A DNA stretch of 64,000 nt from contig NZ_SCHL01000002.1 of NCBI RefSeq assembly GCF_004099695.1, forward strand, positions 62,001 to 126,000, in the 5' to 3' direction. Origin of the DNA: Methanosarcina sp. MSH10X1. GTDB lineage: Archaea > Halobacteriota > Methanosarcinia > Methanosarcinales > Methanosarcinaceae. Both the position numbers and the translations under genes were made by a program. The notes under the pieces were generated by a model. It saw nothing but the letters and a program-made list of their open reading frames with translations. It was not told the DNA's origin and did not search any database. This document shows, one piece after another, positions 9,050 to 18,704 of this stretch (its first letter is position 1; every line of letters begins with the position of its first letter).

Positions 9050-10123
9050 TTGAAAAGGCGGGAACAATTTGTGGTTCGTAAAAACGTTTCCATGGAAGAT
9101 ATACACCTTCGGAAGTTGCAGCCCTTCCTGGATAAAAACAACGGAAATCTAAGTGCTGCAATTCGAGATGCTATAGAGCTTGCAGATGCAGCTCTTGAGG
9201 GATACGAGTCCGTAGAGGATGCATTGGGGTATTTTACAGAAGGTTCTGCGAAATACCCTGGGATAAGAAATAACTTGATTGAAAGTGGGGAATGTATACT
9301 TATAAGCCAGCTTTCCTTCAGATGGTTTATTGAAAACACTGACGGAATTCTTGTTGCTGATGAACTCGTAAGTGAGCTTTTTAATCCCTATCAGATAAAA
9401 AGCACCTCCGACCTTCTGGAATACCTGAACAAACGCAGCAAGAACCACGGTTGGGGAATCGAAGCCTCCATTATCAACTGGGAAGAAGACAAGACCGAGG
9501 TAATAGTAATCGAACACGGAGACCCCAGTTTAAGGGCTTTCCTTGCTGAGGCGTTCTCTATTTTCCTTGGCCGTTATTTGAATTTTGATGTTTCATTTGT
9601 TCATCGCAAGTCCAACTCTATCCTGATTTTCCTTAAAGAATACAAGTCTGATACTGAGATTCCACCTGGTATCAGGAAAAACTTTGGAACTCTGGATTAT
9701 ACATTTAAAGAAATAAAAAACAAGCCCGATTTCTGGACAACGCTTGTAGAAAGGTATATGCTGCATAGATATGAAAGAGTAAACTTTAATAGAGACGTAT
9801 TCGAAGTCTTCCTCTCGGGAGAAATTCCGGATATAACAAGCTTTCTTGAAACATTTGCAGGCAAACCCATTCGTGAGATTCCTCTCTCCGAGCTATTTAT
9901 CATCTGCAAAAAAGTAATCTCAGTTACCCAGCTTGTAAGTGAGATTGAAAGGACCAGTGAAGGCGGGAAAATGCATTTAAAGATCAGGCACAGTTTTTCT
10001 GACGAAAGGGCTGTTCTAAAGTTGGTCGAACTTTTCTCAAAAGTATTCCGGGCAGCAGGTCACATATTCGAGGTCAGAACCATATCGAATCTGATCATCT
10101 TCGAGTTTGCAGGGGCGTGTTAA
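9050..10123 (+). CDS. RHH-domain protein, tandem paralogue 2 of 3
   Basis: A 357-residue relative of the previous gene. The RHH-like N-terminus reads VVRKNVSMEDIHLRKLQPFL then NLSAAIRDAIELADAALEGY. The C-terminal domain keeps HRKSNSILIFLKEY, NKPDFWTTLVERYMLHRYER, FLSGEIPDIT and LKIRHSFSDERAVLKLVELF. The start given is TTG at 9050; GTG at 9071 would begin directly at VRKNVS as in the other copies. An AT-rich promoter-like stretch (ATTTATATATAAG) sits at about 8957-8970, upstream of the terminator-like hairpin. Function unknown. Confidence 0.75.
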   Translation: MKRREQFVVRKNVSMEDIHLRKLQPFLDKNNGNLSAAIRDAIELADAALEGYESVEDALGYFTEGSAKYPGIRNNLIESGECILISQLSFRWFIENTDGILVADELVSELFNPYQIKSTSDLLEYLNKRSKNHGWGIEASIINWEEDKTEVIVIEHGDPSLRAFLAEAFSIFLGRYLNFDVSFVHRKSNSILIFLKEYKSDTEIPPGIRKNFGTLDYTFKEIKNKPDFWTTLVERYMLHRYERVNFNRDVFEVFLSGEIPDITSFLETFAGKPIREIPLSELFIICKKVISVTQLVSEIERTSEGGKMHLKIRHSFSDERAVLKLVELFSKVFRAAGHIFEVRTISNLIIFEFAGAC

Positions 10124-10446
10124 TACACACTTCAGGCTGCCCAAAGATTTTCCTGCAAAACTCTCCCTCCTATCGCCAACATAAAATATATTTTTAGCAA
10201 CTTATCCTTTCACTCAGGATATTGAATTTTGCTCTCGATGTTTATCCCCTACTCTGACAATGTTGTTTTTCTTTCAATTCATTTTGTTTACTTTCTTTTA
10301 ACATACGTTTTTTTGCTCTTGATTATAGCAAAAATATTAAGAAGTATGAGCACTAATTTATTAACTGGTTTACGAAAATGAGAATGTGCATATGCCAGGA
10401 AATTTAAGCTGCTTGTGGTCTCAAAAAGGCAGAAGAGGGAATTCCC
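10124..10446. other. Intergenic, promoter of RHH paralogue 3
   Basis: AT-rich spacer with no recognisable gene. It ends in AGAAGAGGGA, a ribosome site just before the TTG at 10447. Confidence 0.4.
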
Positions 10447-11556
10447 TTGATAGTTCGAAAAAATATCTCTATTGACCAGTGTTATGTGGATAAATTAAAG
10501 CCCTTTCTGGAAAAAAATAACGGAAACTTAAGTGCGGCAATAAGGGATGCTATCGAAACTGCCTCTCTCGCTCTGGCTGGAAACACCGGTGAAAGTGAAG
10601 AAAATGATCCAGGTAAGGTCTCACAGAACGCAGAATTCCGTAATAAATTAATTGAGGAAGAAGAATTCCTGCTTGTTCATCATACACTATTCGAATGGCT
10701 TGTAAAAAAGACTTCAGGATTAATGATTGACGAGTCAATTGTATATGAGGTAATCAATCCCTATAAAGTTAAACGGATCCCTGATGTTATCAGTTACATA
10801 AATTCACTCAATGAGAAAATGGGCTGGAAAGTTAAGGTTGAGGCGGAATATAGTCAGGATCCGGAGCCGGAAGCTGCAAGTCTTATCCTCTCAAACGGGA
10901 ATTCCTACTTCAGGGGAATTATGGCTCATAGCCTGGCTATTTATCTGGCAAAACAGATGAAACTGGATGTTCAGGGTATTTTCTGCAGATCAAACATAAC
11001 AAAAGTTTATTTTAAAAGATTCGAGTTTCTTGACTATCAAAAGGTTCCTAAGGGGCTTGAGAAATATTTCGGGCCGATGGAAAGGGCGTTCCGGGAAATT
11101 CAGAAAAAGCCGGAATTCTGGAAAAATCTTATCAAAACCTACAGGCAGCAAAATTACCAGCGGCTCAGTATGAATAGAAAGACTTTTGAAGCTTTTGTTT
11201 CAGGAAATCTTCCATCCATGGCTGAAGTTACAAGAAACTTTGAGTTAGCTACAGGCAAGCCCCCCTCAGCTTTCACGCTTTCCGAGCATATCATGATTTT
11301 CAAAGAAATTTACCTGACAGACAGCATCGGGAGTGACATTGAGATTTGCACTGAAATAGGCAGAGAGTACGTAAAACTTATCCACGACTATTCTGACCGA
11401 AAAATGTGCGAAACTATTACAAAATATTATTCTACTATTTTCAAGTCGATTGGCTACCCTTTTACAGCCACTGTTAGCCCTCACATGATATTGTTCGAAT
11501 TCGGGAAAAGACCTGGTTCTGCATGTTTCCCCGAAATAACGGGTCTGGAATCTTGA
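10447..11556 (+). CDS. RHH-domain protein, tandem paralogue 3 of 3
   Basis: A 369-residue third member, more diverged. N-terminus IVRKNISIDQCYVDKLKPFL then NLSAAIRDAIETASLAL again reads as ribbon-helix-helix. The C-terminal domain keeps CRSNITKVYFKRF, KKPEFWKNLIKTYRQ, FVSGNLPSMAEVT and VKLIHDYSDRKMCETITKYY. The TTG start at 10447 has a good GAGGGA ribosome site 6 bases upstream, which fixes the family's N-terminus. Three copies in a row, all same strand and with separate leaders, suggests duplication followed by divergence. Confidence 0.77.
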   Translation: MIVRKNISIDQCYVDKLKPFLEKNNGNLSAAIRDAIETASLALAGNTGESEENDPGKVSQNAEFRNKLIEEEEFLLVHHTLFEWLVKKTSGLMIDESIVYEVINPYKVKRIPDVISYINSLNEKMGWKVKVEAEYSQDPEPEAASLILSNGNSYFRGIMAHSLAIYLAKQMKLDVQGIFCRSNITKVYFKRFEFLDYQKVPKGLEKYFGPMERAFREIQKKPEFWKNLIKTYRQQNYQRLSMNRKTFEAFVSGNLPSMAEVTRNFELATGKPPSAFTLSEHIMIFKEIYLTDSIGSDIEICTEIGREYVKLIHDYSDRKMCETITKYYSTIFKSIGYPFTATVSPHMILFEFGKRPGSACFPEITGLES

Positions 11557-11623
11557 CTTTGTCAATTCTCTAATATTCAGTAAGATAGATAAATTCATAT
11601 GTGGGAGTTTCCTATCCTCCTTC

Positions 11624-12190
11624 ATGAGTGACGTAATTTTGCTATGGGACTGCCCTCTCCTTTTTGAAAAACTGTTTGTGGAATATGGGCTTGAATGCAG
11701 CCGTGCGCTCTCAACATCTCTTGGTACTCCTTACCTTCCCGCCTGCAAGGTTTTGATCCTACCGACAGGTTTTGCAAATAAACAATATACAAAAACAGGT
11801 GCAGGACTCGCACGCGGCAGGCACTGCCTTGAGAAGTTTGTGAAAAAAGGAGGAACTCTTCTTGTTTTCAGCCCTCTGGTTCCGGAATACGAATATGAAT
11901 GGCTTCCTTTCTCTCTGAAATATATAATGGAAGAGAACCCATGTACACCTCAGCCTGTGGGTAAGCACGATGCCCAGAAGCTTGTGGAAAACCTTGTCCT
12001 CCCTGCAGGATGCGACGGTTACTTTTCTGAAACCGATGCCGATGTCGTGCTCAAGGATGACAGGGGAAGGCCAATAATGGTTGTAAAAGAGCTCGGAGAA
12101 GGTCTGATTGTTGCGACTACGATACATGAACTCCCTGCAGCCGGATTCTTTGAGTGCAGGGTCGCTTGTACGAAAAAAGTGAAAGCCTGA
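11624..12190 (+). CDS. Uncharacterised GATase-like alpha/beta protein
   Basis: A 188-residue protein. Strand-turn patterns KVLILPTGFAN, LEKFVKKGGTLLVFSPL and IMVVKELGEGLIVATTIHEL resemble the flavodoxin-like fold of ThuA or class I glutamine-amidotransferase-like proteins, but I see no convincing catalytic Cys-His-Glu triad. It begins ATG at 11624, 67 bases after RHH paralogue 3. I do not recognise a specific function. Confidence 0.65.
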   Translation: MSDVILLWDCPLLFEKLFVEYGLECSRALSTSLGTPYLPACKVLILPTGFANKQYTKTGAGLARGRHCLEKFVKKGGTLLVFSPLVPEYEYEWLPFSLKYIMEENPCTPQPVGKHDAQKLVENLVLPAGCDGYFSETDADVVLKDDRGRPIMVVKELGEGLIVATTIHELPAAGFFECRVACTKKVKA

Positions 12191-12284
12191 AAAAAGATAA
12201 GACCAGAATGAGCATAAAGCAAACTTCAGGAAGATATACATTACATGCAATAAGCAGTTACAGCCGATAACCGGTTTATTAATC

Positions 12285-12587
12285 TCACTTTATTTTTTTT
12301 ACATTTTTGTCCTTTTTATACTGATTTCGGAGTCTCTGTATTTCTTCAACTTCGTTCTCGAGTTTAATTACGAAGAATCCGAAGCAGGGCTTTATGAACT
12401 GGAATATAATCTCATTTCCTGAAAAGCCAACAGGAGAAGTCATGCCGAGCAAGGTGATGCCTTTTACCTTATACCCTCCAGGTACAAGGTATACGCTCTC
12501 AGAATGCTCTTTAATGTAATTTTCACATTCTCTGGGAGTTGTGTTTTTCAGGAGAATCTCATACCTGTATTCTCTTAAGCACACCAT
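12285..12587 (-). CDS. DUF1894 family protein, stand-alone copy
   Basis: About 100 residues, homologous to the protein at 13416-13790: REYRYEILLKNTTPRECENYI here aligns with EQMKYEILLQRISFKEAREYI there, and both share the IFQFIKPC / IFPYTKPC segment followed by a lysine-rich tail. DUF1894 is a methanogen family of unknown function. The frame extends upstream to 12638 (MLEYSEIDIKKN...) but the paralogue alignment supports the ATG at 12587. It points away from the DUF1890-DUF1894 pair. Confidence 0.7.
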   Translation of the reverse strand: MVCLREYRYEILLKNTTPRECENYIKEHSESVYLVPGGYKVKGITLLGMTSPVGFSGNEIIFQFIKPCFGFFVIKLENEVEEIQRLRNQYKKDKNVKKIK

Positions 12588-12960
12588 TTCCGTACCTGTA
12601 ATGTTTTTCTTTATATCAATTTCAGAGTATTCTAACAACTGTTAGTATCGCAGCCGACTGCCAATTAAATTTATAAATTAAAATATGAGGAAATAGTATA
12701 TGAGATATTTCATTCTGAAAAAAAGGATCAGAAGGTTTTACAGGAAACTTTGAAAAATAGGGAATAATCTACCAAAGCGCTTCAGAAAATAAAAAATTTA
12801 GAATTAGACCTGGAGATATTAAGACAGGGAAATACAGAATAAAGTAAAATTAAAAGATGCTGTCCAGGTTTCAAGAATTTCATCCGATGTGTTAATTGCA
12901 AAGGTTGAAATCAGGATTAACCTTACATTCTTACAGATAAAATACGTTAGAGATAAAATT
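12588..12960. other. Intergenic between divergent DUF1894 and DUF1890
   Basis: AT-rich stretch with TATA-like AAATTTATAAATTAAAATATG near 12666-12686 (only part shown as a motif). No start-bearing open frame with a recognisable product. Probably holds promoters for both flanking genes. Confidence 0.35.
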
Positions 12961-13419
12961 ATGACCGACTCAAAAGTGCTTCTTATGATGGGATGTCCTG
13001 AGGTCCCGATTCAAACCAGTATTGCCCTGTATCTTTCCCACAAGCTCAATAAGTCAGGATTTGATGTAACTGTTGCTGGGAATGATGCCGTAATCAAGCT
13101 TGTAAAAGTTTCAGATTTCGATGGTTATTATGTAAAAAAAATGGTTAATCTCGACAAAACCCTGGAGGATATAATTGAGAAAAGATTGGATTTCGATATC
13201 TGCTTTGCCTTTATGCACAACGATTCCGGATTGACCTTTGCAGCAACAATGAGCGCCATTTCTCAGGCCAAAATGTACTCTATAATCTTTGGCAAGAACG
13301 CGGAGGCTCTCGAAGAAGCCATTGAGTTCGACTGTGTTAAAATAGTCGCAAGCGATGTTCATAATCCTACCCGGCTGAAGAATAGGCTGGATAAGGTAAT
13401 TGAGGAGATAGTTAAATGA
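12961..13419 (+). CDS. DUF1890 family protein
   Basis: A 152-residue protein from the ATG at 12961 (MTDSKVLLMMGCPEVPIQTS); the frame is open to 12889 but those codons do not look coding. It reads as a Rossmann-like alpha/beta protein, with SKVLLMMGCPEVPIQTSIA at the N-terminus and VKIVASDVHNPTRLKNRLDK at the C-terminus. DUF1890 is found almost only in methanogens and is often next to or fused with DUF1894. Its stop overlaps the next start as ATGA, indicating coupling. Biochemical role unknown. Confidence 0.8.
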   Translation: MTDSKVLLMMGCPEVPIQTSIALYLSHKLNKSGFDVTVAGNDAVIKLVKVSDFDGYYVKKMVNLDKTLEDIIEKRLDFDICFAFMHNDSGLTFAATMSAISQAKMYSIIFGKNAEALEEAIEFDCVKIVASDVHNPTRLKNRLDKVIEEIVK

Positions 13420-13790
13420 GCTGTATTGAGCAGATGAAGTATGAAATCCTTCTGCAAAGGATAAGCTTCAAGGAAGCTAGAGAGTATATTGAGAAAAACT
13501 CTGATGAGGTTTATTATGTATCTCCTGGCTACAAAATCTTTAAAGATTACTATATAATAGGAGTACCGCCCATTGCAGTGGGCGCGAAGGGCAATGCTCT
13601 GATTTTCCCCTATACGAAACCCTGTCATGGAAGCTTTGTCCTGAGCATAGAAAACGAGGACAGCATAAAGGAGATAACCCGGCTCAGGGAGACGGGAAAG
13701 GAGAAGGAAACGGACTCATCGAAAAAAAGTAAACCTTATGAAAGCCCCAGGGTCTCCGCAACCAGTTATCAGGATATGTGGAAAGAATGA
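13416..13790 (+). CDS. DUF1894 family protein, coupled to DUF1890
   Basis: A 124-residue protein starting at the ATGA overlap with DUF1890. Core residues 8-75 match the DUF1894 copy at 12285-12587. The C-terminal 40 residues are charged and probably disordered (KEKETDSSKKSKPYESPRVS). The coupling to DUF1890 suggests the two products work together, a conclusion from gene order only. Confidence 0.8.
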   Translation: MSCIEQMKYEILLQRISFKEAREYIEKNSDEVYYVSPGYKIFKDYYIIGVPPIAVGAKGNALIFPYTKPCHGSFVLSIENEDSIKEITRLRETGKEKETDSSKKSKPYESPRVSATSYQDMWKE

Positions 13791-13900
13791 AATCTTAGAA
13801 ACTGGCTGTAATCAGGATAACAGGGTAAGAGAAAAGATTTTCTAAAATAAGGGGGAGAGTAGAATCCCAATATCAGGAAAAGACTGGAAGATCTAATTAT

Positions 13901-13942
13901 GGAGGGAAAACTTCAGGGAAAAATTTTCTCTCATTTCCCTCC
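13901..13942. terminator. Inverted repeat between convergent DUF1894 and purM
   Basis: Perfect 9-base arms GGAGGGAAA (13901-13909) and TTTCCCTCC (13934-13942), with a 24-base loop. It lies between two convergent genes and may end both transcripts; no long T run is present, so moderate confidence. Confidence 0.45.
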
Positions 13943-13969
13943 GCTTTATATTATATTTTGTGCTTGTTG

Positions 13970-14971
13970 TTACTCTATTACCAGGTCTTTGACCCTGATT
14001 CCGCTTTCTACGATTTTCCCTACAATTTTCCCACCGGTAATTTCTGCAGCTTTTGCAGCATCTTTTTCCGGCAGGATGACGAGGAAGCCCATACCCATAT
14101 TGAAGGTTCTGTACATTTCGAGCTCTTCCACTCCGCCCTCTTCCTGAAGGAATTTAAATACCTCCTGGGGCTCAAGTGGATCATAAAAATCGAAGCCGAG
14201 TTTTGTTACTCTTCTCAGTTTCAAAAGCCCGCTGCCCGTTATATGGGCAAGCCCATGGACTTCGCATGCCTTCAGGACATCAAGAATCTCAATGTAAATC
14301 CTTGTTGGAACAAGGAGCTCGTCTCCTATAGTCTTTGAACTGTCGTAGGGGCAGGAGTCGTGATAAGAATATCCGGATTCCTCTACGATCTTCCTTACAA
14401 GTGTGTACCCGTTGCTGTGAATGCCTGAGCTCGGGATACCTACTATCACGTCACCTACTCTGACTTTTTCTCCCTCGACAACCTGATCCTTTTTGACAAT
14501 TCCAAGGCATGTCCCTGCAAGGTCAAAACCTCTAATTATTCCGGGAAGGGTTGCAGTCTCTCCGCCGACAATTGACATCCTGGAGATTTCCGCACCTTTT
14601 ACCAGCCCTTCTCCGATCTGGGCGGCAAAGCCTTCCTCATGCTTTTCCACGGCAAGGTAATCTACAAATGCTACAGGTTCGGCTCCTATAGCCAGAAGGT
14701 CGTTAACGTTCATGGCGATACAGTCTATACCTACTGTGTTCCACCGCTGCATCTCGTTTGCAATAAGAACTTTTGAGCCTACCCCATCCGTTGTCAGGGC
14801 AAGGGCATACTCTCCGAAGTCCAGGAGCCCTGCATAATGCCCTATTCCTGTCAGGGGAGCTCCGATGCCCTTTCGAACGTAACTGAGCTTTTCGATAAGG
14901 GTTTTGACGGTTTTCTCTTCCTTTGCGATATCCACGCCTGAATCTGCGTACGTTAGGTGCTTTTCGCTCAT
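13970..14971 (-). CDS. purM: Phosphoribosylformylglycinamidine cyclo-ligase (AIR synthetase)
   Basis: Purine synthesis enzyme closing the imidazole ring of AIR with ATP. Full length (333 residues) with YADSGVDIAKEEK at the N-terminus, LTTDGVGSKVLIA, the IDCIAMNVNDLLAIGAEP ATP/Mg segment, GGETATLPG, and GIPSSGIHSNGYTLVRK. It lies 23 bases downstream of lysC on the same strand, so the two are probably co-transcribed. Confidence 0.95.
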   Translation of the reverse strand: MSEKHLTYADSGVDIAKEEKTVKTLIEKLSYVRKGIGAPLTGIGHYAGLLDFGEYALALTTDGVGSKVLIANEMQRWNTVGIDCIAMNVNDLLAIGAEPVAFVDYLAVEKHEEGFAAQIGEGLVKGAEISRMSIVGGETATLPGIIRGFDLAGTCLGIVKKDQVVEGEKVRVGDVIVGIPSSGIHSNGYTLVRKIVEESGYSYHDSCPYDSSKTIGDELLVPTRIYIEILDVLKACEVHGLAHITGSGLLKLRRVTKLGFDFYDPLEPQEVFKFLQEEGGVEELEMYRTFNMGMGFLVILPEKDAAKAAEITGGKIVGKIVESGIRVKDLVIE

Positions 14972-14994
14972 TTCTGCCCCTCACTCTGCCTGCT

Positions 14995-16413
14995 TTACAG
15001 CTGTTTTCCAGTTCCATTTCCATTATATAATTCAAATTCATCATGCAGGGTCTTGACTGCGGCAAATGCATCGTCTTCTCTCACTACGAACGAAATATTG
15101 TACTGAGAAGAGCCCTGACTGATCATGATAATATTAGTCATGGAGTTTCCGAGTGCTCCGAAGACCCTTTTTGCCACACCTGGCGTCCCTGCCATACCCG
15201 CACCCACGACTGCGACTACGCAAACGTTTCTGTCCGAAGTGATTTCTTTTACGATTTCCCGGTTGAATTCCTCATGGAGAGCTTTTAAAGCAGACTCAAC
15301 GTGCGTCTCACTGACCACGAAAGAAATATTGGACTCGGAGGAACCCTGGCTGATCATAACAACGTTAACGCCTGCCTTCGCAAGTGCTGTAAAGAGCCTC
15401 GCTACAGTCCCGACTGTTCCTGCCATCTCTGCGCCTGAGATATTGATGAGAGCCACATTTTTAATCAGACTTACGGCTTTTACAACGTGCCTGCACTGGA
15501 ATTTTTCCGCAACCACGAGTGTGCCGGGTAATTCCGGCTCAAAAGTATTCTTAACCCGCACAGGAATATGTTCGCGCATGGCGGGCTCTATAGTACGCGG
15601 ATGCAGTACGTTTGCTCCGAAATAAGAAAGTTCCATGGCTTCGGCGTAAGAAATTTGGGGGATTGTTTTTGCTTCTGGCACAATTCTCGGGTCAGTTGTC
15701 ATAATTCCGCTTACTTCTTTCCAGAGCCAGATCTCATCGGCTTTCAGGGCTGCACCCAGGATAGAGGCTGAGAAATCAGACCCACTCCTTCCTAGGGTGG
15801 TAATAATCCCGTCTTCATTTTCTCCTATGAATCCCGTAACCACTATAACCTGGGATCCGAGTCTGCATTCAAGCCTCTTTTTTACAAGATCATAAGTTTT
15901 TTCAAGGGGCCTGGCATTTCCGTAATCCGATGAGGTTATAATTCCTGCTTCTCCACCTGTGAATTCTATTGACGAAATTCCAAGGGAACGGATAGCTCCT
16001 GATACGATCGGAGCAGCCAGGCGTTCTCCATAAGAGCAAATATAGTCAATTGATCTTGGTGTAAGCTCACCGAGATAGCAAATCCCGATCAGGGCTTTTT
16101 CAAGCTCGTCAATGCGGAGGTCAAGAGTCTGGATAACTTCTTTTGCGACTGTGGGATCATCAATGGCATCCTTTACGGCTTCATGGTGTTTGTTTGTGAT
16201 TTCGGTTTTAAACTCCTTCACAAGGGCGACTTTGCCTTTTGTTGAGGCAAACAGTGCATTTTCCAGAAGCCCATCGGTTACTCCACCGAGTGCCGAGGTT
16301 ACTACCACGATCTGGTTGCCTTCTTCACGATATCTTTTCAGAAGCTGGGCAACATGACGGATTTTTTTCCCGTCCCCAACGGAAGTTCCTCCAAATTTCA
16401 TTACAATTTTCAT
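14995..16413 (-). CDS. lysC: Aspartate kinase with tandem ACT domains
   Basis: Phosphorylates aspartate, the entry to lysine, threonine and methionine synthesis. The kinase domain starts MKIVMKFGGTSVGDG, and continues with VVVTSALGGVTDGLL, FIGENEDGIITTLGRSGSD and YAEAMELSYFGANVLHPRT. Two C-terminal ACT domains each carry the VNVVMISQGSSESNISF type of motif, the usual place of feedback control by end-product amino acid. I prefer the ATG at 16413; the frame is open seven codons further to 16434. A TATA-like ATTTATATATTA on the opposite strand near 16600-16611 could be its promoter, giving a long leader. Confidence 0.93.
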   Translation of the reverse strand: MKIVMKFGGTSVGDGKKIRHVAQLLKRYREEGNQIVVVTSALGGVTDGLLENALFASTKGKVALVKEFKTEITNKHHEAVKDAIDDPTVAKEVIQTLDLRIDELEKALIGICYLGELTPRSIDYICSYGERLAAPIVSGAIRSLGISSIEFTGGEAGIITSSDYGNARPLEKTYDLVKKRLECRLGSQVIVVTGFIGENEDGIITTLGRSGSDFSASILGAALKADEIWLWKEVSGIMTTDPRIVPEAKTIPQISYAEAMELSYFGANVLHPRTIEPAMREHIPVRVKNTFEPELPGTLVVAEKFQCRHVVKAVSLIKNVALINISGAEMAGTVGTVARLFTALAKAGVNVVMISQGSSESNISFVVSETHVESALKALHEEFNREIVKEITSDRNVCVVAVVGAGMAGTPGVAKRVFGALGNSMTNIIMISQGSSQYNISFVVREDDAFAAVKTLHDEFELYNGNGTGKQL

Positions 16414-16810
16414 GATCGGATCACGTTTTGGCATTAACTGGTTATTCTTACACCATTTACTTAAACTGTTGATCTAATTTTAGTTATTTCCATTAAATGT
16501 TCCGGAATGGAATGAATGTTCCGGGAATTCTGCAGGTTTACAGAGTATTTCTTTACAAAATAATTCTTTGTAGAGACAGCTATATGCCAGCTCTTTTATC
16601 ATTTATATATTATGCTGAGAACCTGTTCTGTATAGGATATGGATACTATATTATAATGTTTGTGTAAAATTGGTGTAGCAATTAAAATTTCCGGATAAGC
16701 AGAAAGACCTGCTGGCAAATACCGATAAATCAAGGTAAAGGTATAGGGTAGAAAATAATATATTTTATTCCCGAGATCAATGACTAAAACAGTTGGAGAC
16801 AGGTGAAGCA
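16414..16810. other. Divergent promoter region, lysC and apgM
   Basis: AT-rich spacer without a gene. A TATA-like AATAATATATTTTATT at about 16755-16770 stands at a suitable distance from the apgM ATG (16811), and another TATA-like stretch at about 16600-16611 faces lysC. Confidence 0.5.
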
Positions 16811-18016
16811 ATGAAATACGCTGTACTTATAGGAGACGGAATGGCTGATTACCCGATAGAGGAACTTGGTGGAAAGACCATTCTGCAGGCAGCCCGAACC
16901 CCTGCTATGGATTATATAGCAGCCCACGGAAAAGTCGGGCTTGCAAAAACCATACCTGAAGAATTCTCTCCCGGAAGCGATGTTGCAAATATGTCCATTC
17001 TCGGGTACGATCCGGCAGTGTATTATTCCGGTCGGGCCCCTCTGGAAGCTGGCAGCATGGGGGTTGCTCTTGCACCTGATGATGTGGCTTTCAGATGCAA
17101 TCTTATAACTATTGAGCACGGAAGAATAAAAGATTACAGCGCAGGGCATATTAGCAGTGAGGAAGCCAGGATTCTCATTGAAACCCTTGATGCGGAACTC
17201 AGTACCGAAGAACTGAGCTTTTATCCGGGAATCAGCTACAGGCACTTGATGGTTGCCAGAAAGAATTTGGGAGCTGACACGGAATGTACTCCACCGCATG
17301 ATATTACGGGAAAGAAGATTGAAGAATATCTGCCCGAAGGAAAGGATGGTGATTTCTTTTCCGACATTATAAAAAAATCTATGATTGTTCTTGAGATGCA
17401 TCCGGTTAATCTGAAAAGGATTGAAGAAGGTAAAAATCCTGCAAACTCTATATGGGTCTGGGGTCAGGGGTATGCTCCAAAGTTTACTCCGTTTCAGGAA
17501 CTGTATGGGAAAACCGGGGCGATTATTTCGGCAGTCGATCTCCTGAAAGGCATTGGAGTTTATGCAGGTCTGGATGTAATTGAGGTTGAGGGAGCAACAG
17601 GTTATCTGGACACTAATTATGAAGGAAAAACCAGCGCTGCGATCGAAATCCTGAAAGCCAGGGACCTTGTTTTCGTCCATGTAGAGGCTCCGGATGAAGC
17701 CGGTCATGAAGGAAGTATTGACAAAAAATTAAAAGCTGTCGAGGATTTCGATAACCGAATAGTGGCTCCAATCCTTAAGCATGCTCAGGCTTCAGACGAA
17801 CCTTTTACAATTCTCATACTGCCCGATCATCCAACTCCGATTTCCGTAAAGACCCACACTCGAGACCCCATTCCCTTTGCAGTCTACAGAACTGACAACA
17901 CGGATTCTGATGGGATTGATGGGATACAGACCTTTGATGAGGACTCGGCTAAAAAAGGTTCTTTGGGACTTGTGAAAGCATCGGACCTGGTAAAAATGCT
18001 TGTAACGGCAAAATAA
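16811..18016 (+). CDS. apgM: Cofactor-independent phosphoglycerate mutase, archaeal type
   Basis: Interconverts 3- and 2-phosphoglycerate without 2,3-BPG. The archaeal aPGAM pattern is clear: [14 protein letters not shown] (metal Asp), [18 protein letters not shown] (phosphate-accepting Ser), [17 protein letters not shown] and [20 protein letters not shown] (metal His/Asp). The ATG at 16811 follows GGAGACAGGTGAAG and removes a six-codon TTG extension. About 401 residues, full length. Confidence 0.93.
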   Translation: MKYAVLIGDGMADYPIEELGGKTILQAARTPAMDYIAAHGKVGLAKTIPEEFSPGSDVANMSILGYDPAVYYSGRAPLEAGSMGVALAPDDVAFRCNLITIEHGRIKDYSAGHISSEEARILIETLDAELSTEELSFYPGISYRHLMVARKNLGADTECTPPHDITGKKIEEYLPEGKDGDFFSDIIKKSMIVLEMHPVNLKRIEEGKNPANSIWVWGQGYAPKFTPFQELYGKTGAIISAVDLLKGIGVYAGLDVIEVEGATGYLDTNYEGKTSAAIEILKARDLVFVHVEAPDEAGHEGSIDKKLKAVEDFDNRIVAPILKHAQASDEPFTILILPDHPTPISVKTHTRDPIPFAVYRTDNTDSDGIDGIQTFDEDSAKKGSLGLVKASDLVKMLVTAK

Positions 18017-18173
18017 CTGACATTCCATTATTCTTTATTTAGTGTTCCTATTTGTCCAGCTTTCTATAAATTTACCGGAAATCCCTGCTTCGGGTTTTCG
18101 GATTTTTTCTTTTATCATTCAGGTTCTTTTTGTACTACGCTTTTGTTAAATTGTTCAGGAAAATGTATATATC

Positions 18174-18183
18174 CTTTCTCAAT
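18174..18183 (+). promoter_or_regulatory. TATA box of hsp20
   Basis: TGTATATATC about 60-70 bases before the hsp20 ATG, in an AT-rich stretch, with AGGGGG ribosome site at about 18228-18233. Confidence 0.55.
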
Positions 18184-18242
18184 ATATTCAGAATAGCACA
18201 TAAAAGTCTGTGTTATCATTTTAATTTAGGGGGTATTTTAAT

Positions 18243-18704
18243 ATGAGATGGCCTATGAGAAGAACATTTTCAGGACCTGCACGCTGGGATCCATTTGAAG
18301 AGATAAGAAGGACGCAGGAACGCCTCAACCAGTTGTTTGAAGATTTTATGCCAATGGAAGAATGGGGAGGCGGAAGAGTCTACACGCCTGCTGTCGACAT
18401 TCAGGAAGAAGAAGACAAACTTGTAGTCACCACCGACCTGCCTGGTATTGATAAAGAGGATGTCCAAATTAATCTCAGAGAAGATATGCTTGAGATCAGT
18501 GCAAAGACCGGGAAGGAAAAAGAGACTGAAGAAGAAGGATATCTGCGCCGGGAAAGGGCATACACGCAATTTTACAGGGCAATCCGTCTGCCTGCAAGCG
18601 TTAAGGAAGAGGGAAGCACCGCGAAAATGGAAAATGGCGTCCTGACAATAACGCTGCCAAAACTGCAACTGGAAGAGCCGGCAAAGAAAATAGCTATCGA
18701 GTAA
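18243..18704 (+). CDS. hsp20: Small heat-shock protein, Hsp20/alpha-crystallin family
   Basis: ATP-independent holdase chaperone. The alpha-crystallin domain covers about residues 42-150, from TPAVDIQEEEDKLVVTTDLP to the C-terminal ENGVLTITLPKL motif (GVL plus I/L-x-I/L). The N-terminus is short and aromatic/Arg-rich (RWPMRRTFSGPARWDPFEEI), as in oligomerising archaeal members. A strong ribosome site (GGGGGT) precedes the ATG. Single gene with its own promoter. Confidence 0.95.
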   Translation: MRWPMRRTFSGPARWDPFEEIRRTQERLNQLFEDFMPMEEWGGGRVYTPAVDIQEEEDKLVVTTDLPGIDKEDVQINLREDMLEISAKTGKEKETEEEGYLRRERAYTQFYRAIRLPASVKEEGSTAKMENGVLTITLPKLQLEEPAKKIAIE

